DNA of 64,000 bases from Lamellibrachia satsuma (Eukaryota; Annelida; Polychaeta; Sabellida; Siboglinidae): positions 1,774,501 through 1,838,500 of the forward strand of contig BSQZ01000001.1 of the NCBI GenBank assembly GCA_033239005.1, in the 5' to 3' direction. The stretch's first letter is position 1. Every line of letters starts with the position of its first letter. The notes beneath the pieces are model-generated. The model was not told where the DNA came from and ran no database searches. It worked only from the letters and a program-made list of their open reading frames with translations. Positions 49,596 to 60,615 of this stretch are shown in pieces. The position numbers were made by a program, and so were the translations under genes.

Positions 49596-52400
49596 GTACA
49601 AAACTAGTCGTAATGTATAATATAGATTTTCCTTTAATCACAACTAGTCAGTATCTCGTCGTTTCGATCCATGATTGGTGTTGTTTTCCTGATCCACGGC
49701 CTACTTTGTCCCGTCGTCCCAATGAACAAACTTTACTGTTGTGATTAAAAGAAAAACCTGTGTTATATCATTCACCCAACCTGATGGTCATTTTGACGAA
49801 TGGCATTGTCTAAACAATACACCAACGTTTGTTCCTGTAGTAAGCCGTCATTCATTAGTTTATTTGAAAATCGAAATGAAAATTAAATTGGACCTGTTTC
49901 GCTGTTTGTCTTTATATACGCATACAATAAAAGTGGATCCTCCAATTGATCTCCACGGACCGTTGGCGCATAAAGAATCTCGCAAGGGGAGGCCAATCAT
50001 GTAGCGGCGAAACAGGCTATATACGAAACCAATCAAACATGTAAACAAAAGGGCCATGGCGAAATGTGCCCCCCCCAAAAAAAAAAACCAAATAATAATA
50101 ATAAATACGCCACTGGATTTGAACACGACTACTCTTGTTATCATGTTGAGCCAGGTTCGAACAGCTGCGCACGCCGACCAACCTATTCGTCGCTAGTCTG
50201 GCGGCCGCTGACTTCGCCTTCGGTTTGGTGGGACCCTTCTACAGCTTCCTCGTGAAGGTTCCTGTCGGCATCTGTCTGTCACACACCACACGGTATGCCT
50301 GCCTCTTCTCCCTCTGGGGAGTCCTTTTCTCCACCCTCGGCTCCGTCTTCAACCTCCTCGCCATCTGTGTCGACCGGTTCCTCGCCATCACACTGCCGCT
50401 CCGCTACGGCGCTGTCGTCACCATGAGAGCGGCACAGGTGGGCGCGCAACACCGTTTTACTTCCGGGTTCATGTATCACCATGATAGCGGCACAGGTTCA
50501 TGTCATATGAATTAAGTACAAATGATTTGGAGACGGTAGCTCTATCTGTGATTTTTGCCTTAAAATATTTTTAACATGGAATTGGAATAATTAAAGACAT
50601 TAACACGTTCGCTATGTTGTACATAAACGTAACTTTCATGTGGCTGTTTGGCAGCAAATGAGTGTGTTAATGGCAGCAAGATTTCCTGCGCATATAGACC
50701 GAAAGTGGTTTTTGGCGACATTTCATAGGGAGTATACTGCATTTTGAATATCCGGACAATTGAATAAGATAATTTAACGAATTTTCCCTGCAGTTTATTT
50801 AAACAAAACTTCAAACCGTATTTTGCGCATAACATTAAAAAACGTTAACAATGCCACCAGTGGAGAACGAAATAGTGATCTGTCGCCAGGTGTGTACGGC
50901 AGTCATCTGGAGCGTCGTTCTCTGCCTGAGCTTGCCGCCCGTATTCGGCTGGAACCGTTGGTCCGCGGACTCGCTGTGCTCCTTCTCCGAAGTGTTCCAT
51001 GTCGAGTACACCTTCGGACTGTTCGCCGTCCCTGTTGTCGCCTGCCTCGTCTTGCTCACCGTCTTGTACTGCGTCGTCTTCGCCATCGCCTGGAAGCATC
51101 GACGACAAATGCAGGCGAGTCGTTGTTCTAAACGAATGGCAGTGCCAGAGGTGTCAACATCTGCTCATGGAAATTCAGGAAAGTACGCACGAAAAAACGG
51201 GAAAATGCTCATGAAAACCACGAAACACCCTCCTTCACTCAGCTTTCATAGGTGTTTAGTATTTTATCGGCGGTATTTAACGTTGTTTTACGTGTCGCCA
51301 TTTGATGTGCCGTTCTCGTTCGTGGTGAACGTTCGCGCGACAAAATGGAAAATCACATGAGAAGAAAGAAATAAAATATGCCTACAATGGTCTCGTGTGC
51401 CACAAAATATATCGATTTTGCTGTGAGTTTCGTTTTTTTTGTTCGTCCAAAAACTGGGAAAGCGGGACTAAGAAAAAAACCGGTATTTCCCACCCAAATA
51501 AGGTAATCATGGTACCCATGCAGTGCTCTTATTCCATTTTACTTTGTTTAAGACATACGAGTAAAAAATAATCACCAAGGACGTAAGCCGCAAACAGTTA
51601 ACCTGTCATGACACAATTAAACTTTGTTTGATGAAGAGAGTTATTACGACATGTTAAATGTGCGACCCAAATGTCTCACGAACTATCGGTCGAGGGGATC
51701 GTGGTTCAAAATCACACGGCGCGGTTTCGAAACTGATGGCAATTTCTTTTATACCACATTCCCTGTGTCTTTCTGAAGAGACACTAAAAGCCTTTTGTCC
51801 CGTCTACCTGTTGTCTGCGCCAGAGGAAATAAAAGATCACACATAGCGAAATGGAAAAAACTCACAGAACTAGTTATTTCTATCTCTAAATTACCATTGG
51901 CGTCAATATCTTGAAACAAGGACTCTGCCAATTATCGAAGTGGAAATATACACTGACATAAAACACTCACATTAGCCTATAGTTAATTTACGTTGGTCAA
52001 CAATATAATGTGACTGGCAATATCATGTGACTGGCAATATAATGCAGTATCATGTGCTTAGTTCTCCCGTGGCATCGTATCGGCTGCTGGTGGCTAATGG
52101 TATCCCATTCTTCCGCAGGCTGAGCAGCCGTCCGCCAGCTACAGCGTCATGAAGGGACACCTCAAGTCGACCAAGATCATGTGTATCGTGCTCGGAGCCT
52201 TCTACCTGTGCTGGTGCCCCTACATCGTTATCTCAGTCATAGTAGCATCACAAGGACCAAACGTCTCAGAGGAACTCTATAACGGCAAAACTCTCGCTTC
52301 ATTTCTGGTGCTGATCAACTCTGGGGTGAACCCGTGTATATACGCCTGGAGGAATGCGGAATTCAAGAAAGCTTACAAGAAGTTGCTGCGATTTACTTAG
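49452..52400 (+). CDS. class A GPCR, adenosine-receptor-like, four exons
   Basis: Exons 49452-49595, 50165-50437, 50890-51114 and 52119-52400 join in phase 0 to 307 residues. The N-terminus has three N-glycosylation sequons (NAS, NET, NGT) and no signal peptide. TM1 has Asn in FGNGMTIAS; TM2 Asp64 in AAADFAFG; TM3 Cys94, Val101, Leu102, Thr105 and DRF118-120 in place of DRY; ECL2 Cys169 and Phe171; TM6 CWCP (Trp246, Pro248); TM7 NPCIY (285-289); tail only 18 residues. LAIxLPLRY after DRF and PPVFGWN after TM4 match adenosine receptors. Residues that contact adenosine at 6.55 (Asn) and 7.43 (His) are Ser253 and Leu279, so the ligand is uncertain. The third intron begins with GC. A membrane signalling receptor is certain; the subfamily is an inference. 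Confidence 0.9.
50165..50437 (+). CDS. GPCR exon 2: TM2, TM3, ICL2
   Basis: Acceptor TTCGAACAG, donor GTGGGC, phase 0-0. It encodes LRTPTNLFVASLAAADFAFG, then TM3 with CVDRFLAITLPLRY. Confidence 0.92.
50890..51114 (+). CDS. GPCR exon 3: TM4, ECL2, TM5
   Basis: Acceptor CTGTCGCCAG (pyrimidine-poor), phase 0-0. It encodes VCTAVIWSVVL, PPVFGWNRW, CSFSEVFHVEY and TM5 to KHRRQMQ. Donor CAG followed by GCGAGT, a GC-type site. Confidence 0.9.
51640..51860 (+). mobile_element. tRNA-derived SINE, plus strand, in GPCR intron
   Basis: The head contains GTGGTTCAAAATC (B-box-like). The body contains AAGAGACACTAAAAGCC, a CTACCTGTTGTCTGCGCCAG block and AAATAAAAGATC, matching the SINEs at 21.85 and 26.64 kb read in reverse. 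Confidence 0.72.
52119..52400 (+). CDS. GPCR exon 4: ICL3, TM6, TM7, tail
   Basis: Acceptor TCTTCCGCAG, phase 0. It encodes AEQPSASYSVMKGHLKSTK, TM6 FYLCWCPYIVIS, TM7 LINSGVNPCIYAW, helix 8 RNAEFKKAYKKLL and the TAG stop at 52398-52400. Confidence 0.93.
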   Translation, partial: AEQPSASYSVMKGHLKSTKIMCIVLGAFYLCWCPYIVISVIVASQGPNVSEELYNGKTLASFLVLINSGVNPCIYAWRNAEFKKAYKKLLRFT

Positions 52401-52799
52401 CCCACACGCGTACGTGCGTGTGCGTGCAAGAATGCATGCATGCAAGTGGAAGGTTATAAGTGCACCAATTATGTTCTCAACAGGGGCCCGGCAGCAATGC
52501 ACTTAGATTGGACAATCGGCCGGAACAACTTCGTTATATGACGCCACTGTCATTGACCAGTGTTGACACTTTCACTATTCCTAATGGACGGACCTCTACA
52601 CACGTACGCGTGCGTCACTTCAAAACTAGGAAAATGATATAAATGAATTAGAGAAAACTCAGCAGAACACCTATCGAATCAGTTATTTTGGAACAGAGAC
52701 GACTTGAGGCAAACCTCTGTGAGGTATCTAAATACATCAGTTGCCTAAACAGGACAAACCCAAAGAATTTGTTTTATCAATGTAGTAGCCATCTGAGGG

Positions 52800-52965
52800 G
52801 CTACACCTTAGAGCTAAGTAAGGTGTAATACCGCAGAGAGAGTACAGAAGTCCGTAAACACTTCTTCACAAATCGTCATCGAACAAACATCCTGAAAAAT
52901 TCGTGTCAGCACGTAATCTGAACACATTCAAGAAGAAATTGAAGTACCTCGCCACCGGCTGAAAG
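52800..52965 (+). mobile_element. LINE RT C-terminal relic, plus strand
   Basis: The strand reads HFFTNRHRTNILKN and, after a stop, NTFKKKLKYLAT, like the end of a CR1-type RT ORF from a family other than the main CR1 here. Confidence 0.45.
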
Positions 52966-53165
52966 CGATTATACAGCCAAGTATACCAAGCATGTAAGTA
53001 AGTGTTCTCGCGTCGAATACCTGCCGCATCAGGCGCTGGGGTTCCAAGCGAAGTATGTGGCCCAGCCACGACCAGAGGCGCCTGTTCGCCACTTGCACGA
53101 TGCGGTCGCCTGGTCGCAGCTATAGACGCGTTTCATACGTCGTGCGTGGAAGCCTCGCAGCTTCC
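52966..53165 (-). mobile_element. RTE/craft-type LINE relic, left part
   Basis: The minus strand reads QVANRRLWSWLGHILRLEPQ, a block (WLGHILR) found after the RT domain of RTE-like and related LINEs. It appears to be the continuation of the piece at 55735-55870, separated by CR1 insertions. Confidence 0.6.
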
Positions 53166-53167
53166 TA

Positions 53168-55505
53168 GCGATCTTTAACAAGATTTAACAAGATTGCCAT
53201 CCCAAACATCAAGTTCCAGATGGCAAGTGGACAAGGAAGCCATTGGCTTATCGAGAGTCCAACAATTTTCTCATCTATGTGTAGCCCGCCCTTATCAGAT
53301 ATCTGTCAATTCTATTTTTAAACATATTCACACTACTAGCATTAACCCAATCATTTGGCGATTTGTTCCATACATTTATCACCCTCTGTGAGAAAGAGTA
53401 CTTTCTCATATCCAACCTACACTGCTCCTTAACTAATGCTGCTTTGTGTCCTCTGGTTCTACTGCCGTCTTTAAGTTTGAAGAACATATTCCTATCAACA
53501 TCCTCATAACCGTACACTATTTTAAACACTTCTGTTTGGTCTCCTCTTAATCTCCTGCTCTCTAGTGTTGTCAAACCACGTTGTAATAAGCGGCTTTCGT
53601 AACTAAGGTCTCTCAATTCTGGAATAATTTTAGTTGCTCTTCGTTGTATTCTTTGTAGATTGTCTATGTCCTTTTTACGATACCGCCTCCATGCTTGAAT
53701 ACAATATTCCAAATGTGGTCTAACCATTGCTTTGTACAGGGGTACAATTAGCTGTTTCTCCTTATACGTGATGGTGTACAAATTTGCTCAACAATTTCCT
53801 GAAGTAGTCTTGGTGGTATCCCATCAACTCCCCGTGATTTATTATCTTTCATCTTCTTAATATTCTTTGCTATCATTTCAGGAGTTACAAATAACTGCCC
53901 TAAATGTTCTGATTTACTGCTCTCAAATTTAGTAAATGGAACTAGAAGTGAGCTGATATCTTCTGTGGTAAAAACTGAGCTGAAATACTCATTCATGACC
54001 TCTGCCATTTGAAACCCGTCTGAAATTATGTTTCCACTGTTGTTTTCCAGTGGTCCGACCGTATCTCGAACTTTCTGTTTACTCCTTACATAAGCATAGA
54101 AACTCTTGCTGTAATTTCTTATATTACCTGCCAATTTTTATTCAAAGGTTCTTTTAGATTTTCTAATTTCAATTGTAGCTACGTTAAGTGCCTCTTTGTA
54201 ATTTGCATAGTCTTCAGCCTTTCTGGTACGCCTATAAACCATCCACACAGTTTGCTTAAACACTATTTTTGTAAAAGATTCTTTTGACAAATGTTTCTTT
54301 GTAGACTTTTTCTTGTTTTTTAAGGAAACAAATTTATTGATGATACTCTCAATTTCATATTTTAGAGTATTCCAACATTCAATTGCGGTCTTATTCATCA
54401 GCATGTTATTCCAATCTAGCTTTGTTAAGTATTTTCTCATATCTTTAAAGTTACCTTTGTGGAAGTTTTTCCTATACGTTTTTTCATTTTTACTTTCTGA
54501 TTTTACATTGATGTCAAAATGTATTTGATTGTTGTCACTGTTACCCAATGGTTCATGTATTTTTACATTGTCCACTAATTCTTTTTGTGATGACAAAACT
54601 ATATCTAATACATTATCTCCCCTGGTCGGTTCTAGCACGTGCTGAGTAAGGCAGCTATCCTGAATTAAAAATAGAAATTGTTGGTCCTCACACCCTGTAC
54701 TTTCTAGAGATTTCCATTGTATGTGTACATGGTTAAAATCTCCCATTATGATACATTCTCCTTTACTAACTTCCTTTATAGCATTTTGTGTTATCCTCTT
54801 CATTTATGTTAGGACTTCAGTAAACTAATCCAATAGTTAATTTTTTATTTCCTTAAACTATTTTGCACCAAACAGCTTCATCGTAATCTGCTTCCCTTTC
54901 TAATTTTATTTCATAAGCCTGAATAGATTCTTTAAACATATAAAATACCTCCCCCTCCCCTTCTTCCTATTCAATCTCTCCTAACCATTATGTGTCCTGT
55001 CAATCCTAATTCAGCATCTGTTATGTCTGTGTAGGCCCATGATTCGGTAATATCAATTATGTGAGGGTCGATATCTTCTACCATAATGTTTAATTCGTTT
55101 TTCTTATTTACTATACTCCTAGCATTTAAACACACACATTTATTACCTGCTTCAGACGTGGTTTTAGGACATTTTGTTATTGGTTTGTCTGTATTGGTGG
55201 CCTCTTGTTCTGCTTGAGGCATTTCTAAGTACCCCTCCCCCATGCGCTTCTAGTTTAAACAATGTGTACTACCAAAAATACTTGCTATGTTACCCATGCC
55301 ACTGCCTACAGCTGCTGTGATTGCATCCGTAAATACTGCTGCCCCCTTTCCACTTAGATGAAGCCCATCCTTCATGTACATATCAGCCCTTCCAACAAAA
55401 CTTCCCCACAAATCTACAAATCCAACTTCCTCTTCCCTACATAACTTCTGGACGAGCATGTTAATTGCCATCCCCCGGCAATTTCGATATCTGTAACGCC
55501 TCCTT
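53168..55505 (-). mobile_element. CR1 copy C with large internal RT deletion
   Basis: A minus-strand CR1 with 3' tail (TTAACAAGATT repeats at 53175-53195), RT C-terminus (53781-53275), a direct jump near 53775 to the RT N-terminal region (54134-53800), endonuclease (54803-54138; intact GDFNHVHIQW) and the end of ORF1 (55471-55250, with KDGLHLSGKGA). About 250 residues of the RT core, including the catalytic motifs, are absent at the join. ORF1 stop and ORF2 ATG (55243) are six bases apart. Confidence 0.88.
55250..55505 (-). pseudogene. CR1 ORF1 fragment, SGNH domain end
   Basis: LPVIGRRRYRYRNCRGMAIN up to THCLN and a TAG stop: the last part of the SGNH-esterase ORF1, including the DGLHL block (catalytic Asp and His). 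The 5' side is truncated at 55505. Confidence 0.85.
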
Positions 55506-55739
55506 CCTATTACTGGCAGTTCCGGTTACGGTCCAGGCCTTCTATTTGAATATGTTTAAACATAGAATTGACAGATATTTGGTAAGGGCGGGATACACAT
55601 AGATGAGAAAATGGTTGCACTCTCGATAAGCCAATGGCTTCCTTGCCCACTTGCCATCTGGAACTTGTTGTTTGGGATGGCAATCTTGTTAAATCTTGTT
55701 AAATCCTATTACTGGCATTTCCGGTTATGGTCCAGGCCT
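55506..55739 (+). mobile_element. CR1 3' tail insertion with 35-bp target duplication
   Basis: A plus-strand CR1 fragment (55541-55704) runs from the last RT codons (NMFKHRIDRYLVRAGYT-like) to two CTTGTTAAAT repeats. It is flanked by 35-bp direct repeats starting CCTATTACTGGCA at 55506 and 55705, with two mismatches. The duplicated target straddles the 5' end of CR1 copy C and the RTE relic. Confidence 0.88.
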
Positions 55740-55870
55740 CGCATGAGTACAGCAGTACAGGGCAGGTGTACACATCGTAGAGCGAAGTGTGAAGCACACG
55801 CGAGAGTCGCTCGTCTCTCGAAATGTGCGTCATTGCCTGGAACTTGTCATACGCCACTCGCAGCACCATT
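55740..55870 (-). mobile_element. RTE/craft-type LINE relic, right part
   Basis: The minus strand reads KFQAMTHISRDERLS and SLYDVYTCPVLLYSCEAWT; LLYSCEAWT is a hallmark of the post-RT region of RTE-like LINEs. It pairs with 52966-53165 as the outer, oldest element of the nest. Confidence 0.65.
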
Positions 55871-57370
55871 AACGCCCATTAACTTCATATTATATAAATA
55901 CTTGGCTGTTTTGATGACTATTCACATGTATCTGATTAAGCAATGTAGCTATTAAAACTACGGAATAAATGCACTTTGTGTATTTGTGAATTTATTAAAG
56001 GTATCGTACCATAATGAAGGTATCGTACCATAATGAAGTAACAAGCGAGCAATGTGTTTTATAATCATTTTCTGTCCACCCGTTTACAAAACATAGCTTC
56101 CCAGAGTTGCTTTTCATACATCAGACCATAAATATACCAACAGCGACGTGCAGAATTGGTATATAAATGGTCGAAAGGCAACCAAGAAATATATTTCCGA
56201 AAGTTGGTTATAATCCGTATTAATTTAAAATGGCATATGTAATATAACAAATCTGAGTAAACGATTAATTTATTAACGGGAGATGCTGGTGGCGTAATCT
56301 TTTGAAGAGATTCTTCAAATGTTAATGAATGGTGGATGACAACTAGTAAAACAAAGGAACGGCATATTATGTACAGAAAACTGTATAATCTAGACACGCG
56401 CCCTGGTGAACAACCTTTAAAAACACTTCAACCAAGGAAATGTGTAGCTAAGCAAAATATCGAAACAAAGTATGAGAAATGTCATTAATTAAGTGGAAGC
56501 GCAAGAACGCTGGGAATAATTCATCAATTTAATCTGAGTAGATAGATGATGAAAATATGCACAGATATGCAATATGAAATAGAGGACATATTATGCTATC
56601 AAAGCGTATTTTTGCTGGATGTACAAGCAATGGCATTTATCTTTGCAGTTGTCGAGATAAAACATGCTTTTAACTTCATAAACCTGATATGTACTATTGG
56701 AATGTTACTTGGCTTACAAAATGTCCGTTTGTTTCAAATCCACGAGTCTACTAATGCAGAAGATTAGGCTTAGCAACAACAACAACAATCCCACGACGTT
56801 CTGCCGCACAATTAGGAAAGGTTTACAAATACACTGTAGGTAGCACATATCTTAAGGTGTTTTTATCATTGTGCTGAGGGCAGCTCTTAGGCAATACTCA
56901 ACCATTCTGTGTAGAACACATAGATGCAAGGAAATCATTTCCCTAATGCGAGTGCAAGTCACAGACTTTCGTGATTTCCGGCACATTTCGTGAATATCAT
57001 TTCAGTAATGACCGGCTTAAGGTAATCCGCGCAAGAAAAAGAAAGACAAAAACCAACATCAATAGTAGATAGACGTATGTAGAAAGAGAACAACGTTGCT
57101 TTATTTCATTTCTGGGAAAGCATCACAACATGACCACGCACGCCACAAATAACTCAGATTAAAGTTAGCGGGCTTCGTTGTTTAAAAAAATTAACCTTAC
57201 ATTTGCTAAATTAATTCGCTATCTTGCGGAGTTTAACGCGTGCCAATGGAATACTCAAATTCTTTATAATTAAAGCATGCATTCAACCAAGTTAACCCCA
57301 AATATAAATAAGAATATTTCAAAATGTATTTTCAACTTCTATCTGATTTGAAATAAAACATGCTTTGAGT
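55871..57370. other. unassigned sequence
   Basis: No gene recognised. A short direct repeat (GGTATCGTACCATAATGAA twice, 55999-56039) is present. Confidence 0.4.
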
Positions 57371-57375
57371 GCATA

Positions 57376-57490
<115 letters not shown>

Positions 57491-57599
57491 CGTGTGCGTG
57501 TGCGTGAGAATGCGTGTGTGTTTGTGCAAGAACGTATTATGCAATTGTTCAGGTTTAATATTGTTAATGTATGTAACATCAACCTTGCAATGTAGGCTT

Positions 57600-58960
57600 A
57601 ATTCATTTGAATGTGAAACTAACGTGTCTTCATTTATCAGTCGACGAAATTGCGTAATAGTTCATGGTATGCTGGCAAGTGATGACGCAGAACACGCACT
57701 GGTTGACTTGTTTGGCGGAACACTGGGAGTTCCCGTCGGGTTAGACGACATTGATCGCTGCCACCGTCTGGACGCGTCAGTGAACGACAAGCCATGCGCA
57801 ATCATTGTCAAATTTGAAGAAAAAAAAACAAGAAACGTCACAGCAACCTTAACTTCTGACCCTTGAATCATCTGCTTGCTTATAAAATGGAAAAAGTAAA
57901 CATCACGACTGAACAACTGCAATAAATTCAATAGTGGCGGATTATTTAACAGTGACTGGTGACATCTATGTACGATACACATATGTTACAATGGCTGACA
58001 ATATAATTTTACTGAACATTCTTCAGGATAGTTCATTTTCAAATCAAATAACTTTCATTTTACATATCCAAGGTGTGTTTAGTTTACCTGGTAGAGGCTT
58101 TCATCAACGTGTCACGTTGATTTCATCAGTCAGTTGATGATGAAAGCCTCTACCAGGTAAACTAAACACACCTTGGATATGTAAAATGAAAGTTATTTGA
58201 TTTGAGCTGACAATATAAGTTTCGAACTTTCTGACATTGAAAGCTATGTTAATGAAACTGACACTTTTGTCTTCAACAATATATCAAAAACTTTAAAAAC
58301 TGTAAGTATTTTACTGATAACGAACTAATTAATTATCATCTAAACTTAAGCAGAAATCTACATTTCTACCTTAGCAGTTAACACTCGAAGTCTAAGAAAC
58401 AATTTCAACATATTAGAATTATATTTACAAACAACATATATTTCCTTTGACGGTATAGGATTAACTGAAACTTGGCTTACAGACTATGACAACACAGATT
58501 TATTTAATTTGAATGTCTATACTCTTATCACATATCCCAGAATAAAAGGAAAAGGAGGAGGTGCTGGGATCTACATATCCAATAAGTATCAGTATTACAT
58601 TAGGCACGACTTGATGAACGACTCCGGCCATAGCCGTTCTGAATAAAAAGACGTTTATAATAGGTTCCATATATAAACCCCCAGATATCAATACAGATTC
58701 TTTCAACAATGAAGTTCTCAGTGTACTAAACATAATATTTCGGGAAAAGAAATGCGGTAAAATGTTGGGGGATTTAAATTTAAATCTACTCAACACAAAC
58801 TCACATCAAGTTACCGACTTCACTAATAACATGTACATGAATGTGTTTTATTCTACAATTAGTAGATCAACCAATAACTCATCTACATTAATAGATAATA
58901 TACCCACTAACATAACTCAACATAAATCTTATATTCAGACATATATTGACCTCCTTCAGA
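57600..58960 (+). mobile_element. non-LTR retrotransposon, ORF1 end and endonuclease, plus strand
   Basis: The ORF1 part (about 57630-57866) reads [20 protein letters not shown] and DDIDRCHRLDASV, typical of LINE ORF1 nucleic-acid-binding proteins. ORF2 starts MADNI at 57991, is interrupted by a fold-back insertion, resumes at 58219 (FELSDIESYVNETDT) and continues into an endonuclease with VNTRSLRNNFN, GLTETWL, GGGAGIYIS and, after frameshifts, MLGDLNLNLL. The RT domain is absent. Confidence 0.78.
58007..58205. mobile_element. 199-bp fold-back element with 13-bp target duplication
   Basis: Two 68-bp arms (58039-58106 and 58138-58205) appear exactly complementary by eye, around a 31-base loop that itself contains CAACGTGTCACGTTG. 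The insertion is flanked by GCTGACAATATAA at 57994-58006 and 58206-58218. The right arm reaches the insertion edge; 32 further bases lie before the left arm. Removing it and one repeat restores the reading frame of the LINE ORF2 start, which proves insertion. Confidence 0.9.
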
Positions 58961-59280
58961 GGGCAACATTTATCAAAAATACATATTACATCTGAAATAA
59001 ATTTATGATACGCTCCATTGCCATCATTCGCATTCAGCACGTGCTCTCACGAGAGCTTACACAGTTCACGATAGAGTCATTTAATATTAAAGTCTTCTTT
59101 TAATTGATGAACACATCTTGTGTTGCGTTTATTTTGGTTATACTTATTCTTTTTACACACTACACATATTGGAAGTTGATCATTTATATCATTTATGAGT
59201 AGTCCACAAGCAGTGGATCGCATACAAATAATATATTTATGTTGTAAACATATTATTATACAACCGATTTATTGGTGATA
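58961..59280. other. unassigned AT-rich sequence
   Basis: Nothing recognised beyond likely LINE debris. Confidence 0.4.
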
Positions 59281-59460
59281 TTAACTTTCTTTCGAATGTG
59301 TATTTTATGTAGAGTTGCAACACCTCCATTTTTTTTATTTCTTACAGTGTTAAACACATCATAGCCTCGCATATTATAATGTGAAGTACTATTTGCTTAA
59401 TCTGCCCAAATTTCAGTTATCCATGATTTTGTAAAAAATCCTGTTAAGACTGCGAGCAGA
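59280..59460 (-). mobile_element. LINE endonuclease relic, minus strand
   Basis: The minus strand reads KSWITEIWAD, SHYNMRGYDVFNTVRNKKNG and GGVATLH, matching the TETW and GGGV blocks of a LINE endonuclease. It is opposite in orientation to the LINE at 57.6 kb. Confidence 0.6.
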
Positions 59461-59995
59461 AGTGTATAGTAATAATACATGCATAACAGAAATTCTTTAT
59501 TAAGTTGGACATCAGATTTGAATTGTTGTTCCATGTAATATTTGCGAGATACCAAAATGTCGTAATACATTTTTTTTATCAGGATCTAGTTTTTTCATCG
59601 TCACAAACACCATAGCCTGTGTAATTGAAGAGACCAAAGTTTAAACATGTGCTGGTTATATTAAGTAAATGTAAGTGCTGGCCATAAGTTGCGTTTGATA
59701 TGATATGCATGGTCACAAAATCTTCGTAATCAACATTTGCAAACGGTAAAAAGATCCGCCAGATTTGTATAATAATTCATTACCAGTAAACTCGGTTTAA
59801 CAGTCTTATTTGATTCACACATGCAGGTCATTGCTGAGAGTAATATCATATAATATATTCATAAGCATTAAACACACATTCTGAAAGACAATTAGATTTG
59901 TGCAGTAATACATGATTTGGAGATTCAGACAGCAAGAATATACATAATAGTAATACATAGAATATTTCCAATGTTTATAAAACTCACACAATTCA
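59461..59995. other. unassigned AT-rich sequence
   Basis: No gene or repeat recognised. Confidence 0.4.
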
Positions 59996-60040
59996 AGAAT
60001 GTTGCAGTTTTGGGGTCTTGCCCCAAAACCGCAACATTCT
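59996..60040. repeat. 20-bp hairpin at the left edge of repeat R2
   Basis: AGAATGTTGCAGTTTTGGGG and CCCCAAAACCGCAACATTCT are complementary at 19 of 20 positions around a five-base loop. R1 has only the right arm, so the left arm is specific to R2. Confidence 0.9.
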
Positions 60041-60615
60041 TTCTCCACTGTACGAAATATGAATATTGAAACGAAACAAATTATTGTTAAATGTAAAACA
60101 AATGTCTTATTAAAACATGCAGCAAAGATGCATTATTTAGTTACTCTCGATCTCGCTGTTAGCGCGGATGTAACACTATCCTGTCTGTGACACGGGTGGT
60201 GTCCTTTCGGTCTTTCCTTGGGCGCCTTGCCGTCAGGGAAAACCACGTCGACCATTCTACGTTATGGCGTACCCTTATGAAAATATACCATGGAATTACA
60301 TGGTGTATTTTACCATGGTTTACCTATTTCAAACACCTTGGTAATTGCGATGCAATACGATGGTATATGTTCATAAGAAATAGGCCCTGTGACCGTGTGT
60401 TGGTTGACGTCGGCGGAACGAAGTATTATTTATTATTAGGCCAGCCGCCGAATTTTGCACCATTTTAAGCTAGTTAAACGCAAATTTATTCCAAAACATC
60501 AAAGCATTTCTACAACCCAGCCTCTGTGTGACAAGGCGCGTGTACGATCACCTTGCACAAATGGGTCGTCACGAATTTTCGAATTGTCGCGATTTTGTGC
60601 AATTAAAAATACACG
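60016..60615 (-). repeat. dispersed repeat R, copy R2, left part
   Basis: Aligns with R1 from TCTTGCCCCAAAACC (45884) to AAAATACACG (46730), except for a shorter CCATGG field. It ends at the insertion point of the 3-kb element. Confidence 0.85.

Noticed and set aside
53168..55704. Twin-priming inversion as one event for CR1 copy C and the plus-strand tail
   Set aside because: Both pieces have their own 3' tails, and the 35-bp duplication brackets only the short plus-strand piece, so two insertions are needed.
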